Counted from the first letter of the stretch, positions 16,903-26,304 are shown. The stretch is DNA of 64,000 nt from Microvirga arabica (GCF_016811235.1 NZ_JAFBID010000002.1:62001-126000); one strand, 5' to 3'. Notes: generated from the sequence alone by a model not told the origin. Numbers and translations are program-made.

Positions 16903-17226
16903 GGCAGCCTTGCTGTTCGTGGCCAGTGCTGCTCCGGGTTGTTGTTAACCAGAGACAACCTTGGATGCCGTCAGTGCTACTTTCTCATCACAGTGGAGCC
17001 ATGCCCACCCGGAGGCTTGGTTGCCGCGCTTTTCGGATAGCAGGAAGATGAAGCACCCGCTTGCCAAATTGGCAGGATCGAGTTTGCAGTCTGATGGCTT
17101 CCAGACAGACACGCTGGGCGTGCTGTGCTTAACAAGCGGCGTCGCATGAGTGGGAACGGACTACTGGCGTACGCCGGAAGTCTACTTGCGGCTCGCCTGT
17201 GGCTTTGATTAGAACAAGCCACCTAA

Positions 17227-17251
17227 GAAAAAAGGCCGCTAGAGAGCGGCC
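17227..17251 (-). terminator. Rho-independent terminator (minus strand)
   Basis: Perfect 7-bp stem GGCCGCT/AGCGGCC with a 4-base loop; on the minus strand it is followed by six T (plus-strand A at 17228-17233). Confidence 0.7.
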
Positions 17252-17358
17252 CGAAGTTTAGGGAGGAAACGCCCAAGAAGGGCAGCAACACGGCGACGTC
17301 AATCGCTGTATTGCACTGCAAAATATAGTTCTTGTCTGAACAATGGGCGAGATCAAAT

Positions 17359-17381
17359 GGGCAGCATGGCTGCCCTTTTTT
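17359..17381 (+). terminator. Rho-independent terminator (plus strand)
   Basis: Perfect 7-bp stem GGGCAGC/GCTGCCC with loop ATG, then six T at 17376-17381. Confidence 0.75.
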
Positions 17382-17518
17382 GTAACTGCTGACCTGCGGT
17401 AAGTGCATGACGCTTCGTAACGGCGAGGCTTTAAGCGACGTGCCCGAATGCTCTGGCCGGAACTTTCGTATTTAGTCAGCAGCCCTCTGGATCTCGCATT
17501 CCAAATAAGGCTGCAAGC

Positions 17519-17731
17519 TCAAGCCGCCTCTGCCTTTACGGCTGGCGCAGTGGGAAGTGGCATCCAGCCCACGGGTTCCAAGCGCTTCGGGCGCTCATGG
17601 ACATGACGCTCATCCCGCGACAGCCACCGGCCTGAGACGCTGCTGAAGTACCCGATCTCGACGCGCTCCACCCAGAGCAGGACATCATCTTCGTTCGTTG
17701 GCGCAGTTTTCATCGGCAGCCACTCGTCCAT
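17519..17731 (-). CDS. DUF551-like small protein
   Basis: A 70-residue protein (MDEWLPMKTAPTNEDDVLLWVERVEIGYF, then LEPVGWMPLPTAP). The spacing of the opening W-P-M..P, the VLLWV strand and the closing WMPLP matches DUF551 and similar phage-derived proteins. These occur in phages and in mobile regions with unknown function. The match is by eye only. Confidence 0.55.
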   Translation of the reverse strand: MDEWLPMKTAPTNEDDVLLWVERVEIGYFSSVSGRWLSRDERHVHERPKRLEPVGWMPLPTAPAVKAEAA

Positions 17732-17996
17732 TCATCCCATCCATCGTTAATCAATCGTGAACGTTCAAGCTAGAGGAGCCGCATCAGAGATAAAGGCTTG
17801 ACAGGATATCGAACCGGCTGCGGAGCGGAAGGTTAGAGGAGAGAAGTCGGCCATCTTAAGGTCAATGGATCGGGCATTAACCTTTAGTCCGTACTGCTTG
17901 GTGAGCGTCCGCAGAACCTGTCCACACTGTTCAGTGTGGGTCTCACCCCTACATTAAGAACATAGTCTTTCTGTCCAGCGAGGCTTCCAAGGCCCA

Positions 17997-20315
17997 ATGA
18001 CCGTCACCGGAAGTCACGACACCACCCTGGTGGTGCTCTCCACTCTGATCGCGACTGTCGCCTCCTATACGGCCCTCGATCTGGCGGGTCGCATCCGGAT
18101 GGCCCAGGGCTGGGCCAAGCACGCATGGCTGGCCGCTGCCGCCTTCGCCATGGGTGGTGGCATCTGGGCTATGCACTTCGTCGCCATGTTGGCCTTCAGC
18201 ATGCCGGACATGCCGGTGCGCTATGATCTGGGGCTGACGGCGGTCTCCTTCGCCCTGCCAATCCTCGTCACTGGCACCGGCTTTCTGGTGGTGATCCGGC
18301 CAAACGCTGGCCTCAAAGCCCTGGCGCTCAGCGGCCTTGTCATGGGGCTCGGGATCGCAGGCATGCACTACACCGGCATGGCGGCAATGCGGATGCCCGC
18401 CGATCTGAGCTATAACAGCGTGTGGGTGGCCATCTCCGTCCTGATCGCCATCGGAGCCTCGATGGTCGCGCTCTGGCTCGCCTTCCGGAACACTGGTCTG
18501 GGTCAGAAGGTGGTTGCTGCCGTGGCAATGGGAATTGCCGTATCGGGCATGCATTATGCCGCCATGCATGCGGCAGTCTTCACCGCGTATCCCGGCATCG
18601 ATCAGGCCCACGGGGAGGCCAGCCTGGAACAGACAACCCTCGCCCTTGCGATTGCTGCGGCAACCTTCCTGATCCTTTTCCTGGCGCTGATTGCCGCGAT
18701 GTTCGACCGCCGCTTCGCCCTGCTGGCCGAGCGCGAAGCCGCCGCCCTGCGGGCGAGCGAGGAACAGTACCGCACCCTGTACAAGAAGACCCCGCTACCG
18801 CTCCATTCCGTCAATGAGGCCGGGATCATCGAGCATGTCAGCGAGGCGTGGCTCGATCTCCTGGGCTACCGGCGCGAGGAAGTGGTGGGGCGACCGATCA
18901 CCGACTTCATGACCGAAGACGCGATCCAACGTCGAAGCGAACTCTGGCCAAAGCTGCTGCGTGATGGGGTGTTCAAAGACGCCGAGTACCGCCTCATCAC
19001 CAAAAGTGGGGCGGTCCTGGATGTGCTCTTCTCAGGCCGGGTCGAACGGGATGGGGACGGTCGGTTCCTGCATGTTCTTGGTGGGGTGGTGGATGTCACG
19101 GCCCGCAAGAAGGCGGAGGAAGCGCTGCGGCATGCCCAGAAGTTGGAAGCGGTAGGCCAGCTAACGGGCGGGGTCGCACACGACTTCAACAACCTGCTGG
19201 CGGTGGTGCTCGGCAATCTCGAACTCCTGCGCAAGCGCGTGCCCGATGATCCGAAGATCACGCGCTTGCTCGACAGCGCCATCCAGGGAGCGCAACGCGG
19301 AGCCGCCCTGACCCAGCGCATGCTGGCGTTTGCCCGCCGCCAGGACCTCAAGCCCGAGCCGGTTGATCTGCCCGATCTCGTGAAGGACATGGCCGATCTG
19401 CTTCAGCAGTCCACTGGCTCGTTGGTGCGGATCGAGACCCGCTTCCCGCTCGGTCTGCCCCGTGCACGGGTGGATGCCAACCAGCTTGAACTGGCCTTGC
19501 TGAACCTTGTGGTGAATGCGCGGGATGCCATGCCGGAGGGCGGCGTCATCACCATTGCGGCGCAGGAGCAGACTATCGATCAGGATCACGGCATCGGCCT
19601 TGCCCTGGGCCGCTACGTCTGCCTGTCGGTGACCGACACGGGCGAGGGCATGGATGAGGCCACCCTGGCGCGAGCCATGGAGCCGTTCTTCACCACGAAG
19701 GGAGTTGGCAAGGGGACGGGTCTGGGGCTCTCGATGGTCCATGGCATGGCCGCACAGTCAGGCGGACGCTTGGTGGTCAGCAGCCGCAAGGGCGAGGGCA
19801 CGACCGCTGAGATATGGCTGCCTGCCATCTATGCACAGGCCGTCGCGCCAGCCGTACCGGCGTCTCAGGGTCATGTGTCCTCCTTGAGCGCAGGCAGCAA
19901 AGGGCTCATGGTTCTTGTTGTCGATGACGATCCGCTGGTGCTTCAGAACACAGTAGCCATGCTGGAAGACCTCGGCCATCGGGTGCTGGAAGCCGCCTCC
20001 GGGCGTGAGGCATTGGACTATCTTGGTCGCGCCCACACGGTGGAGTTGGTGATCACGGACCAAGCCATGCCCGGCATGACCGGAGTGCAGCTTATCGAGG
20101 CGATCAGGCGGCAATGGCCGCATCTGCCCATCATCCTGGCATCTGGTTACGCCGACCTGCCGTTCCGCCTAAGCCCCGATATCGTCAGGCTGAGCAAGCC
20201 GTTTCGGCAGGATGGCCTCGCACGAGCCGTGGCTGAGGGGATGGCAGCGGCGAACAGCAAGGTGGTCCCGTTCCGCTCCAAGCAGGCTGAGGATCAGGCG
20301 AAGCACGAGATCTGA
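17997..20315 (+). CDS. MHYT-PAS hybrid sensor histidine kinase
   Basis: A 772-residue membrane kinase. Residues about 5-240 form an MHYT sensor with the repeats MHFVAM, MHYTGM and MHYAAM in membrane helices, proposed to bind copper and sense a gas or redox signal. A PAS domain follows (about 255-370, with EEQYRTLYKKTPLPLHSVNEAG). HisKA comes next with the phospho-His in LTGGVAHDFNNLL, then HATPase with DTGEGMDEATLARAMEPFFTTK. A C-terminal receiver domain (about 640-750) has VVDDDPL and the phospho-acceptor in LVITDQAMPG. All key residues are present. No separate response regulator is next to it, so phosphate may pass from the receiver to a distant partner. Confidence 0.92.
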   Translation: MTVTGSHDTTLVVLSTLIATVASYTALDLAGRIRMAQGWAKHAWLAAAAFAMGGGIWAMHFVAMLAFSMPDMPVRYDLGLTAVSFALPILVTGTGFLVVIRPNAGLKALALSGLVMGLGIAGMHYTGMAAMRMPADLSYNSVWVAISVLIAIGASMVALWLAFRNTGLGQKVVAAVAMGIAVSGMHYAAMHAAVFTAYPGIDQAHGEASLEQTTLALAIAAATFLILFLALIAAMFDRRFALLAEREAAALRASEEQYRTLYKKTPLPLHSVNEAGIIEHVSEAWLDLLGYRREEVVGRPITDFMTEDAIQRRSELWPKLLRDGVFKDAEYRLITKSGAVLDVLFSGRVERDGDGRFLHVLGGVVDVTARKKAEEALRHAQKLEAVGQLTGGVAHDFNNLLAVVLGNLELLRKRVPDDPKITRLLDSAIQGAQRGAALTQRMLAFARRQDLKPEPVDLPDLVKDMADLLQQSTGSLVRIETRFPLGLPRARVDANQLELALLNLVVNARDAMPEGGVITIAAQEQTIDQDHGIGLALGRYVCLSVTDTGEGMDEATLARAMEPFFTTKGVGKGTGLGLSMVHGMAAQSGGRLVVSSRKGEGTTAEIWLPAIYAQAVAPAVPASQGHVSSLSAGSKGLMVLVVDDDPLVLQNTVAMLEDLGHRVLEAASGREALDYLGRAHTVELVITDQAMPGMTGVQLIEAIRRQWPHLPIILASGYADLPFRLSPDIVRLSKPFRQDGLARAVAEGMAAANSKVVPFRSKQAEDQAKHEI

Positions 20316-20403
20316 CGAGGTTAAGCTATCGCGGGGAGCAGTGGCCGCTGGGATGGTTGCCTAACTCGTTCCCCTGATCATCGGCGTCCGCTACGGTGCA
20401 GGG

Positions 20404-21132
20404 TCAGAACGGCGAAGATGGTATGGGCAGCAAGCGTGCGAAGGTCTGTCGGATCTTACCGTAGCACTCGCAGGCGATCTCTTCGAGACCAGTCCGGTCC
20501 GCGATCTTGATGCCGCCGCGCTGCTGCGTGATCAGGCCCTGTGTTTGAAACGTGCGCAGGGTCGTGCTGACGGTGGAGCGCTGCACCCCGAGCAGTTCGG
20601 CCAGATCGGCATGGGTCAGGGGCAAGATATCTTCATCGATGCGGTCACGGGTGCTCAATAGCCAGTTGCCGCAGCGAGCTTCCACCGTGTGGATGGCATT
20701 GCAGGAGACGGTCTGAAAGGTCTGGGCGAGCAGCGCCTCCGAGTAGCCAAGGATCAGCCGCCGCAGCTTGGGGCGAGCCTGCATCGCCTCCTGCATGCGA
20801 TCAATAGCAATCCGGGAGGCGGTGCCGGGAACCTGCACTTTGTAGCGCCCGAAAGCCTCCCGCGAGACGATAGCGCTGATCAGCCCAAACAAGCCTTCCC
20901 GCCCGAAGGACGCCACCTCGACGAACTGGCCTTCCTCCATGACGTTGATCAGGCCCACAATCGCGTCGTGTGGGAAGTAGGTGTAGCGGATCGGATCATG
21001 AGGTTCGTACAGCACAGTGCCTTTCGGCAGGATCACGGTCTCCAAGTGCGGCTCAAGGTGCGCCAGATCCTCAGGCTCCAGGGCAGCCAGAAGCCAGTTC
21101 TTGCGGTGATGAGCCTTCGAAGTCGGTGCCAT
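20404..21132 (-). CDS. Crp/Fnr family transcriptional regulator
   Basis: A 242-residue regulator with a cyclic-nucleotide-binding beta-roll (LETVILPKGTVLYEPHDPIRYTYFP, GQFVEVASFGREGLFG) and a C-terminal winged helix-turn-helix (LTHADLAELLGVQRSTVSTTLRTFQTQGLI). No iron-sulfur cysteines of the FNR type are at the N-terminus, so it is probably not an oxygen sensor of that kind. ATG 21132 was chosen because homology begins shortly after; the frame runs on to 21267 with unlike composition. A second Crp-like gene is at 41936. Confidence 0.85.
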   Translation of the reverse strand: MAPTSKAHHRKNWLLAALEPEDLAHLEPHLETVILPKGTVLYEPHDPIRYTYFPHDAIVGLINVMEEGQFVEVASFGREGLFGLISAIVSREAFGRYKVQVPGTASRIAIDRMQEAMQARPKLRRLILGYSEALLAQTFQTVSCNAIHTVEARCGNWLLSTRDRIDEDILPLTHADLAELLGVQRSTVSTTLRTFQTQGLITQQRGGIKIADRTGLEEIACECYGKIRQTFARLLPIPSSPF

Positions 21133-21271
21133 AGCAGGGCTTTGTGCTCTTTGCCTGTAAGACAACATTGCGAGGGGAGCCTTTGATCCTCGTCCAGTGG
21201 AGCCAGATGCCAAGAGGGTAACAGGAGCAAGCGAAACCGCGCTGTTGTCCTGTTCACACAGAGTCACGGCG

Positions 21272-21469
21272 TTAACGGATCAAACGGATTGTGCCTGCAA
21301 TGCAGGCAAAGACCAGGATGAGCATTGCCCCTTCTGAGGGCACAAGTCGGCCTTCGATCCAGTCATTCAGGACCACACCGCCCGCCGCAAGCCCAATAAA
21401 GTACAGCGATGCAATGATGGTTCGGGTGCAGGTGGGTGGCTCATCCAACTTTCGGCCTTCCTGTGCCAT
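21272..21469 (-). CDS. Small two-helix membrane protein
   Basis: A 65-residue protein (start MAQEGRKLDEPPTC) with two membrane segments: IIASLYFIGLAAGGVVLNDW and MLILVFACIAGTIRLI. An upstream ATG at 21490 adds seven residues. It lies between two minus-strand genes and may be cotranscribed with the membrane protein at 21515. No family is known. Confidence 0.45.
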   Translation of the reverse strand: MAQEGRKLDEPPTCTRTIIASLYFIGLAAGGVVLNDWIEGRLVPSEGAMLILVFACIAGTIRLIR

Positions 21470-21514
21470 AGGTCTCTCTGGCGTGATCATTGAGACATTC
21501 CCGCGCGTCCGAGC

Positions 21515-21925
21515 CTAACTGGCTGCCCGATAACTGCGGCTAAGCCGACTGCTCCTATTCGCCGCAGATCCCGGCTTGTGGTTCGCCATGGCAGGAGATG
21601 ATCTCCGATTATCTCGACGCCACTGCTCCATGAGCGTCACGTTGCGCCTTTGGAGCGCTGTCTCCGGAGGAGCCTGCGCTTGATCTGTCTGCTGCTCGCG
21701 CAAGCGCCTGACGTTGAGAGGGAGTAGGATCGCGTGGAGTATCAGGACGGGATAAATCGCTCCGAGAGCCCCATACGCGATAAAAAACACATTGGCAGTG
21801 ATCGCGGCCACTCTCATCGGCAACATGCGCTTCTGAGCAAAGGTGTATAAAGTGGCACCAGAGGCCAGAAAGCCGAAACAGTCGATGATTTGTCCGTTCA
21901 GTAGGTTCAGGGAAGTCGCACCCAA
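21515..21925 (-). CDS. Multi-pass membrane protein, YgjV/popeye-like N-terminal fold
   Basis: A 136-residue protein. The first 75 residues hold about three helices (FGFLASGATLYTFAQKRMLPMRVAAITANVFFIAYGALGAIYPVLILHAILLPLNVRRLRE). This pattern is familiar from the membrane part of some alphaproteobacterial cyclic-nucleotide-binding proteins, but no cyclic-nucleotide domain follows here. The rest is a polar, Arg-rich tail. It may be a shortened relative of such proteins. Confidence 0.55.
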   Translation of the reverse strand: MGATSLNLLNGQIIDCFGFLASGATLYTFAQKRMLPMRVAAITANVFFIAYGALGAIYPVLILHAILLPLNVRRLREQQTDQAQAPPETALQRRNVTLMEQWRRDNRRSSPAMANHKPGSAANRSSRLSRSYRAAS

Positions 21926-22513
21926 ATTTCATCTCCTGCAATCACTTCCGCAGGGGGCAATGGCACAATCAGAAAGTTACACGACAATGGAGAGCCCCGA
22001 GCAAATCAGAGCATCAGGATGTCGCTGTTCCCAGCCTAGTTCTTCTCCCATTTGGGAGATGACAAGCGACGGTGCCGTGTCTCTTCCGGATCTAGCGTCC
22101 GGATGCCATTGAAGGTCGCGACCTCGCGCAAGATGGCAACCTGAAGTGGAGCACAGGGTAGAAGTGGAGCACAGGGTATCAGAGGGCGAACGAGGCCCTT
22201 GCGAAGAACCCGACCAGCACAAGAGATCTTCATGCCGGTGTGAATAGGGATTAGACGATAGCTGCTCGCTGCTTGTAGCGGCTGCCTGTGCCGATCCCGA
22301 AGGGCTCAGGCGAACTGGCTGTTGATGCTTCCCTGTAGCGTCGGCACGCCAACCAAAGGGAACCCCTCAGTAGACAACGGACAGGCATCAGGCGTGCTTC
22401 ACTGCGACAGTCACAGTGCGGTACCATCCTATAGAGTAGTTCATCTTGAACGAAGATGATCGATTTGCTTATAGTATTGTGGGCTATTGCCTGAGCTTGC
22501 GGGAGCTATTGCT
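21926..22513. other. Intergenic region with a short tandem repeat
   Basis: No convincing gene. It contains the 18-base tandem repeat at 22143-22178 and presumably the promoter of the LuxR-type gene at 22514. Confidence 0.35.
22143..22178. repeat. Two tandem 18-base repeats
   Basis: The unit GAAGTGGAGCACAGGGTA occurs twice back to back without mismatch. It could be a slippage product or a paired binding site. Confidence 0.8.
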
Positions 22514-23656
22514 ATGTCTTTTGATGAGCGGGTTCACCGCATCATTATGAGCGCCTACGATGCTGCTTTTCAAAAGACGCCATGGATTACAGTGGCAAGT
22601 TCTATTGCCGAGCAACTAGGAGCTTACGGAACAACATTGGTCCTCCACCGGACAAACCGGAACGAGGTCCTCACATCGGCCATGGCGGGATACCGCGACC
22701 TCCCATTCGACAGCATTCTTCAGGAATATGCCGCGCATTATCATGCACGAAATCCGCAGGCATTGTTCGAGCGTGCCCGCCCGAATGCGCTCATCTACCT
22801 CGACGGCATCGATCCGACTTATAATGCTGAGAACTATCCCGATTTTTGCCGTTGGGAGAAAGACCGGATCGGCATTCAGTATCATGCCACCGGCTATTGC
22901 AGGCCAAGCAAGGACCTAACCTATGCATTGGCGGTTTCAGGCTCGGCGGGGACAGGTCCGTTTTCGAGCGAGAGCTTGGACCTGTTTCGCATCTTCATGG
23001 ATCACCTCCGACAAGCCGTTGATATGGCGCATCGGCTCGGAACCTTGGAAACGCAAAAGGTCCAGCTAGAGAGCATTCTGGACGGATTGCTGGAGGCGAA
23101 CCCAAGAGCCATTGCCACTCTCGATGCCAAGGGCCAGCCAGTCTTTGTCAACTCGGCGATGCTGGCACTGGCGCGAGAGCGCGACGGAATCGTGCTGGAC
23201 GCGACAAGACTGCGAATGCTTAATTCTGGCGATAACACGCGATTTCAGCACCTGTGCGCGTCAGCCCTGCGCCTGAACTCAGGCAGGGTGGCAGTTGGTG
23301 GTAGCATGGCCGTTTCGCGACCATCTGGGAAGCGTGGATACGCCCTGACAGTCGCGCCCCTTCCGTACTCCGCCCAAGTTCCAACCGGTCAAGGTGGCAC
23401 GGTGCTGGTGTCCATTGTTGACCCAGAGTGTCGGCGAGAACTCCCAGTTGAACGTTTGACGCAAGTCTTCGGACTGACCCCTGCGGAAGCGCGAGTGGCT
23501 GCGGCCCTGTCGCAGGGTGATCGGCTGGAGGAGATTGCCGCATCCGGTAGCGTTTCTGTGGGAACTGTACGTTCCCAACTCAAGGCGATATTTGCGAAAA
23601 CCGGAGCAACAACACAGGCGGTGCTAGTCGGACTCGTGACACAGGTTCTGCGATGA
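22514..23656 (+). CDS. LuxR-type transcriptional regulator with PAS-like middle domain
   Basis: A 380-residue regulator. The N-terminal part (about 1-165) resembles a sensor domain (FDERVHRIIMSAYDAAFQ, TLVLHRTNRNEVL). A PAS-like segment lies at about 195-300 (RAIATLDAKGQPVFVNSAMLALARERDG), and the C-terminal LuxR helix-turn-helix is FGLTPAEARVAAALSQGDRLEEIAASGSVSVGTVRSQL. The ATG at 22514 starts homology, while the GTG-like frame start at 22487 adds nine unlikely residues. The ligand is unknown; similar proteins regulate unrelated stress or quorum-type traits. Confidence 0.8.
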   Translation: MSFDERVHRIIMSAYDAAFQKTPWITVASSIAEQLGAYGTTLVLHRTNRNEVLTSAMAGYRDLPFDSILQEYAAHYHARNPQALFERARPNALIYLDGIDPTYNAENYPDFCRWEKDRIGIQYHATGYCRPSKDLTYALAVSGSAGTGPFSSESLDLFRIFMDHLRQAVDMAHRLGTLETQKVQLESILDGLLEANPRAIATLDAKGQPVFVNSAMLALARERDGIVLDATRLRMLNSGDNTRFQHLCASALRLNSGRVAVGGSMAVSRPSGKRGYALTVAPLPYSAQVPTGQGGTVLVSIVDPECRRELPVERLTQVFGLTPAEARVAAALSQGDRLEEIAASGSVSVGTVRSQLKAIFAKTGATTQAVLVGLVTQVLR

Positions 23657-24056
23657 TGCATTCGCATACATAAGGTCCAGAGCGTCTGATCTGCACAGGG
23701 TACGGCGGTCATATCTCCTGCTGCTTAAGCTCGGATGGTCCCATGCAGCGCAGCAGAGAAGCGCCTGATGCTGGTTGTACATCTAACCGCCCGGATCAAC
23801 CCGGATCAACCGCCATGCCGAACCGTGCCCGTTCGCGCCGCTGAAGTCGCGCAAGGCCAACCTCGGTCAGCAAATACAAGAGTTCAACGCAAACTCATGT
23901 CAAACCCGGCCAGTTGCCGGTCTGGTCACAGGAATGTGACTGCGTGTCACAGTTAGGAGTATTCTTCTAACCTGATTTTGGTCTGGTTTCCGACAGACGA
24001 AGCTCTCATCGTTCATTTACTTTCTCTTAACGGACAAAGCTGAGCAGGGGGCACGG
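23657..24056. other. Intergenic region before the LuxR-type regulator
   Basis: No gene seen. A short frame at 23735-23956 has unlike composition. Upstream of 24057 the DNA is AT-rich (TTTACTTTCTCTTAACGG), compatible with a promoter. Confidence 0.3.
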
Positions 24057-24815
24057 ATGACTGCGCAAACGCTGACACTCGCACACGATTCCTCGTCAGG
24101 AACGGATCTCCCGTCCACCAGCCCCACACCAGTGATCCCAACATCTCTGATCTGTGACAGCCCCCGGCTGCGCACATGGCTTCGGCACTTCCTGCATGGA
24201 TCGCCGTTCGCCCTCACCGAGGCTGCTACCGGAACAGGACATCGCCAGCATGGCGCTCCGGCACCTGCCCTGATCATCATCGACGCCGATCAGGGTAGCA
24301 GTCGTCTGCTTGAGATCATCAGGCAGATGCGAGAGCACCTCCCGGAAGCACGGATCGTGGCGCTGGCGGATCAGTTCGACCTCGGCTTCGTTACGATGGC
24401 GCATAGGGCAAGGGTGGACGGCTTCTGTTCAGCCGCAAGCGGCCCTGACGTTCTGATCAAGTCCCTTGAGATGGTTATGCTCGGAGAGGCGGTGGTCCCT
24501 TCACAAGTGCTTCGTGCCTTCGTGGACGGGGCTCTCTCTAACCGGGACCAGTCGCTCCGGGATAACACCGCAGACCCAGCCCGGCCTGATCTGAAGCCCT
24601 ACAAGCTCTCACCCCGAGAGGCGGAAATCCTGGGCTGCCTGCGAGAGGGAGCGCCTAACAAGGTGATCGCCCGCAAGCTGGATGTCACGGAAGCCACCAT
24701 CAAGGTCCACGTCAAAGCCATCCTGCGCAAGATCGGGGCCTCAAACCGCACCCAGGCTGCCATGTGGGCATCTCAGCGCCTGCCGCAGCAAGGTGGAGCG
24801 TCTGCGAATGGCTGA
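24057..24815 (+). CDS. LuxR/FixJ-type response regulator, receiver lacks clear Asp site
   Basis: A 252-residue protein. Residues about 28-145 look like a degenerate receiver (PTSLICDSPRLRTWLRHFL, ALIIIDADQGSSRLLEIIRQMREHLPEARIVALADQ). A typical LuxR helix-turn-helix closes it (LSPREAEILGCLREGAPNKVIARKLDVTEATIKVHVKAILRKIGA). The Asp in IIIDAD may be the phosphorylation site. The following gene overlaps its stop codon (ATGGCTGA), so translation is coupled. Confidence 0.75.
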   Translation: MTAQTLTLAHDSSSGTDLPSTSPTPVIPTSLICDSPRLRTWLRHFLHGSPFALTEAATGTGHRQHGAPAPALIIIDADQGSSRLLEIIRQMREHLPEARIVALADQFDLGFVTMAHRARVDGFCSAASGPDVLIKSLEMVMLGEAVVPSQVLRAFVDGALSNRDQSLRDNTADPARPDLKPYKLSPREAEILGCLREGAPNKVIARKLDVTEATIKVHVKAILRKIGASNRTQAAMWASQRLPQQGGASANG

Positions 24816-25302
24816 GGGGGTGACGAGCGAGGTTGCGGTTGGCGATAAGGTCCGTGTCCACTTCCATCCTCCGGGTTCGCTGACAAGCTTCCTGGAGGGT
24901 GTGGTTCGGCGGGTTGATGTGACGACACCGGAAGGGCGCTTCTTCGTGGTCGAGGTTACGCATGAGGTTATCCTCGACCAGGAGCATCGCGTCAGACCCG
25001 GCTTCCAGGATTACGTGCGCTACGAATGCCCGAACGACTTTCCAGGCCGGATTGAAGTGCTGTCTGCGACAGAGGAGAATGTTGAGGAGCCTGCGCTGAA
25101 GCCGGAGACCGGCACGGTCACGGAGATCCTACGCGAGCCACAGCCTGAGCAATCAGGTGAACCGGTCTCGGCAAGCCAGCAGTTGATCGAGTTTCAGCCT
25201 GTGGCTGAGCCGTTGTCTGCTCCCGAACCGCTCAAGGTCAAGGATGAGCATCGGGATGGCCGCAGGCGGGGTGGCCTGATCGCGACGTTGTTCGGGCGGT
25301 GA
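24808..25302 (+). CDS. Hypothetical protein with Glu-rich linker, coupled to the regulator
   Basis: A 164-residue protein overlapping the preceding LuxR-type gene by 8 bases. Residues about 8-85 look like a small beta barrel (GDKVRVHFHPPGSLTSFLEGVVRRVDVTTPEGRFFVVEVTHEV), followed by a low-complexity Glu/Pro linker and a basic C-terminus (RDGRRRGGLIATLFGR). The composition argues it is real. No enzyme motif is visible. Its partner in function is probably the regulator. Confidence 0.6.
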   Translation: MAEGVTSEVAVGDKVRVHFHPPGSLTSFLEGVVRRVDVTTPEGRFFVVEVTHEVILDQEHRVRPGFQDYVRYECPNDFPGRIEVLSATEENVEEPALKPETGTVTEILREPQPEQSGEPVSASQQLIEFQPVAEPLSAPEPLKVKDEHRDGRRRGGLIATLFGR

Positions 25303-25605
25303 CGAACTCAAGCCGGGCTTTGGAACAACAAAAGGCAAAGTTTCGGCTGTTGTTAGTGCTGACTTGCTGAAGAGGTGCTGGCGTTATCCCACTTTCGAGC
25401 TACTAATAAAGGCTAAGCTTAAAGCAATGGTCGCGACAGTGAGGCGTAAGCTTCACTTTATCTTGTCGTGTGTTGGGAACCCGACAGACATATACATCGA
25501 ATCAAGCTCTTTATCGGACAGCGCGTCGCCCTATAGGGCACTGGCGCAAGCCTGCGAGGCCCTCCCCAAGAAGTGAGCGCACGCGGCTGGTAGGGGGGAT
25601 GCTCC
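25303..25605. other. Intergenic region
   Basis: Only a weak frame (25364-25576 plus), AT-richer than its surroundings and without a good ribosome-binding site. A GGGGGGATG site at the right end serves the gene at 25606. Confidence 0.3.
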
Positions 25606-26031
25606 ATGAGATTGATCGATGAAGCGGCACCAGCCGGTTCGGACCTGCGGGAGTGCGCGTACAACCTCTTCCGCAACAAGCAGCGGCCTATGCTGTTCTG
25701 CGCAGTGCCTGAACACTGCCCGGTGCCTTGCTTCATCAAGGCAGACGCGTGGGCGTTTGCAGGAGTTCTCCGCAAGCAGGATCGTGCGCCATGTGGCTTC
25801 CATGAGTGCGCGGCCCGTGCCGGTGTGCGGTACAATGGCTTCTATGTTTTCCAGGCCATAACCGAGAACCCTCTGAAGGGCGCACCACCCCCCGATGCTA
25901 AACGCGAGCCTGGGATCGAGTGGGCTTCCGACAGTCTGCGGTCGAGGATGCAGAGAGGTGCTGCCGCAGAAGATGCTCAACACCTTGACCGTACATTCGC
26001 CACAAAATCCCAGTGCCTTGTAAGCAAGTGA
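25606..26031 (+). CDS. Hypothetical protein
   Basis: A 141-residue protein after a GGGGGGAT site. The opening RLIDEAAPAGSDLRECAYNLFRNK, then MLFCAVPEHCPVPCFIKADAWAFAGVL and NGFYVFQAI, recall a Methylobacteriaceae family of short proteins seen near mobile DNA. This strand is preferred to the long minus frame (25531-26292), which is Arg-rich and has no ribosome-binding site. The tail from about 105 is low quality and may be an extension past the true fold. Confidence 0.55.
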   Translation: MRLIDEAAPAGSDLRECAYNLFRNKQRPMLFCAVPEHCPVPCFIKADAWAFAGVLRKQDRAPCGFHECAARAGVRYNGFYVFQAITENPLKGAPPPDAKREPGIEWASDSLRSRMQRGAAAEDAQHLDRTFATKSQCLVSK

Positions 26032-26097
26032 CCCTAAAACAGGGCGAGTACATGGGGCGTTCAGCGGTGCATTGATGCCGCCAGCCAGAGTGTCCTG

Positions 26098-26304
26098 ATG
26101 CGAGCCTTGCCTCCACCTGAAGCCCCGGCAGCCCCGTTTCCTCCCCCACCCACGAGTATGTCCAGTCAGTTGCTGAACTCGCGTGAATTTCAGAACCTTG
26201 GGGAGCGACTGCGGGTGTCTTGCGGCCCAGTCGAAACTACCCTCCCGGCTCGGCTGGCGGAGCTTGTGGAGCGGCTCGCACGACGCGAACAAGTCAGGGC
26301 TTAG
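26098..26304 (+). CDS. Possible small protein with Pro-rich N-terminus
   Basis: A 68-residue frame. The C-terminal part (LNSREFQNLGERLRVSCGPVETTLPARLAELVERLARRE) could be a small helical protein, while the first 20 residues are Pro-rich. An internal ATG at 26158 is an alternative start. No ribosome-binding site stands out. Uncertain. Confidence 0.3.
   Translation: MRALPPPEAPAAPFPPPPTSMSSQLLNSREFQNLGERLRVSCGPVETTLPARLAELVERLARREQVRA

Larger units (their letters stand above)
16903..17518. other. Intergenic region with two outward-facing terminators
   Basis: No convincing protein gene. Two hairpin-T-run signals (17227-17251 for minus, 17359-17381 for plus) bracket about 107 bases. This could be the tail of two long transcripts or a pair of overlapping small RNAs. 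Confidence 0.45.

Noticed and set aside
25531-26292. A 253-residue minus-strand frame
   Set aside because: Arg/His/Pro-heavy composition, no ribosome-binding site, and overlaps the better gene at 25606.
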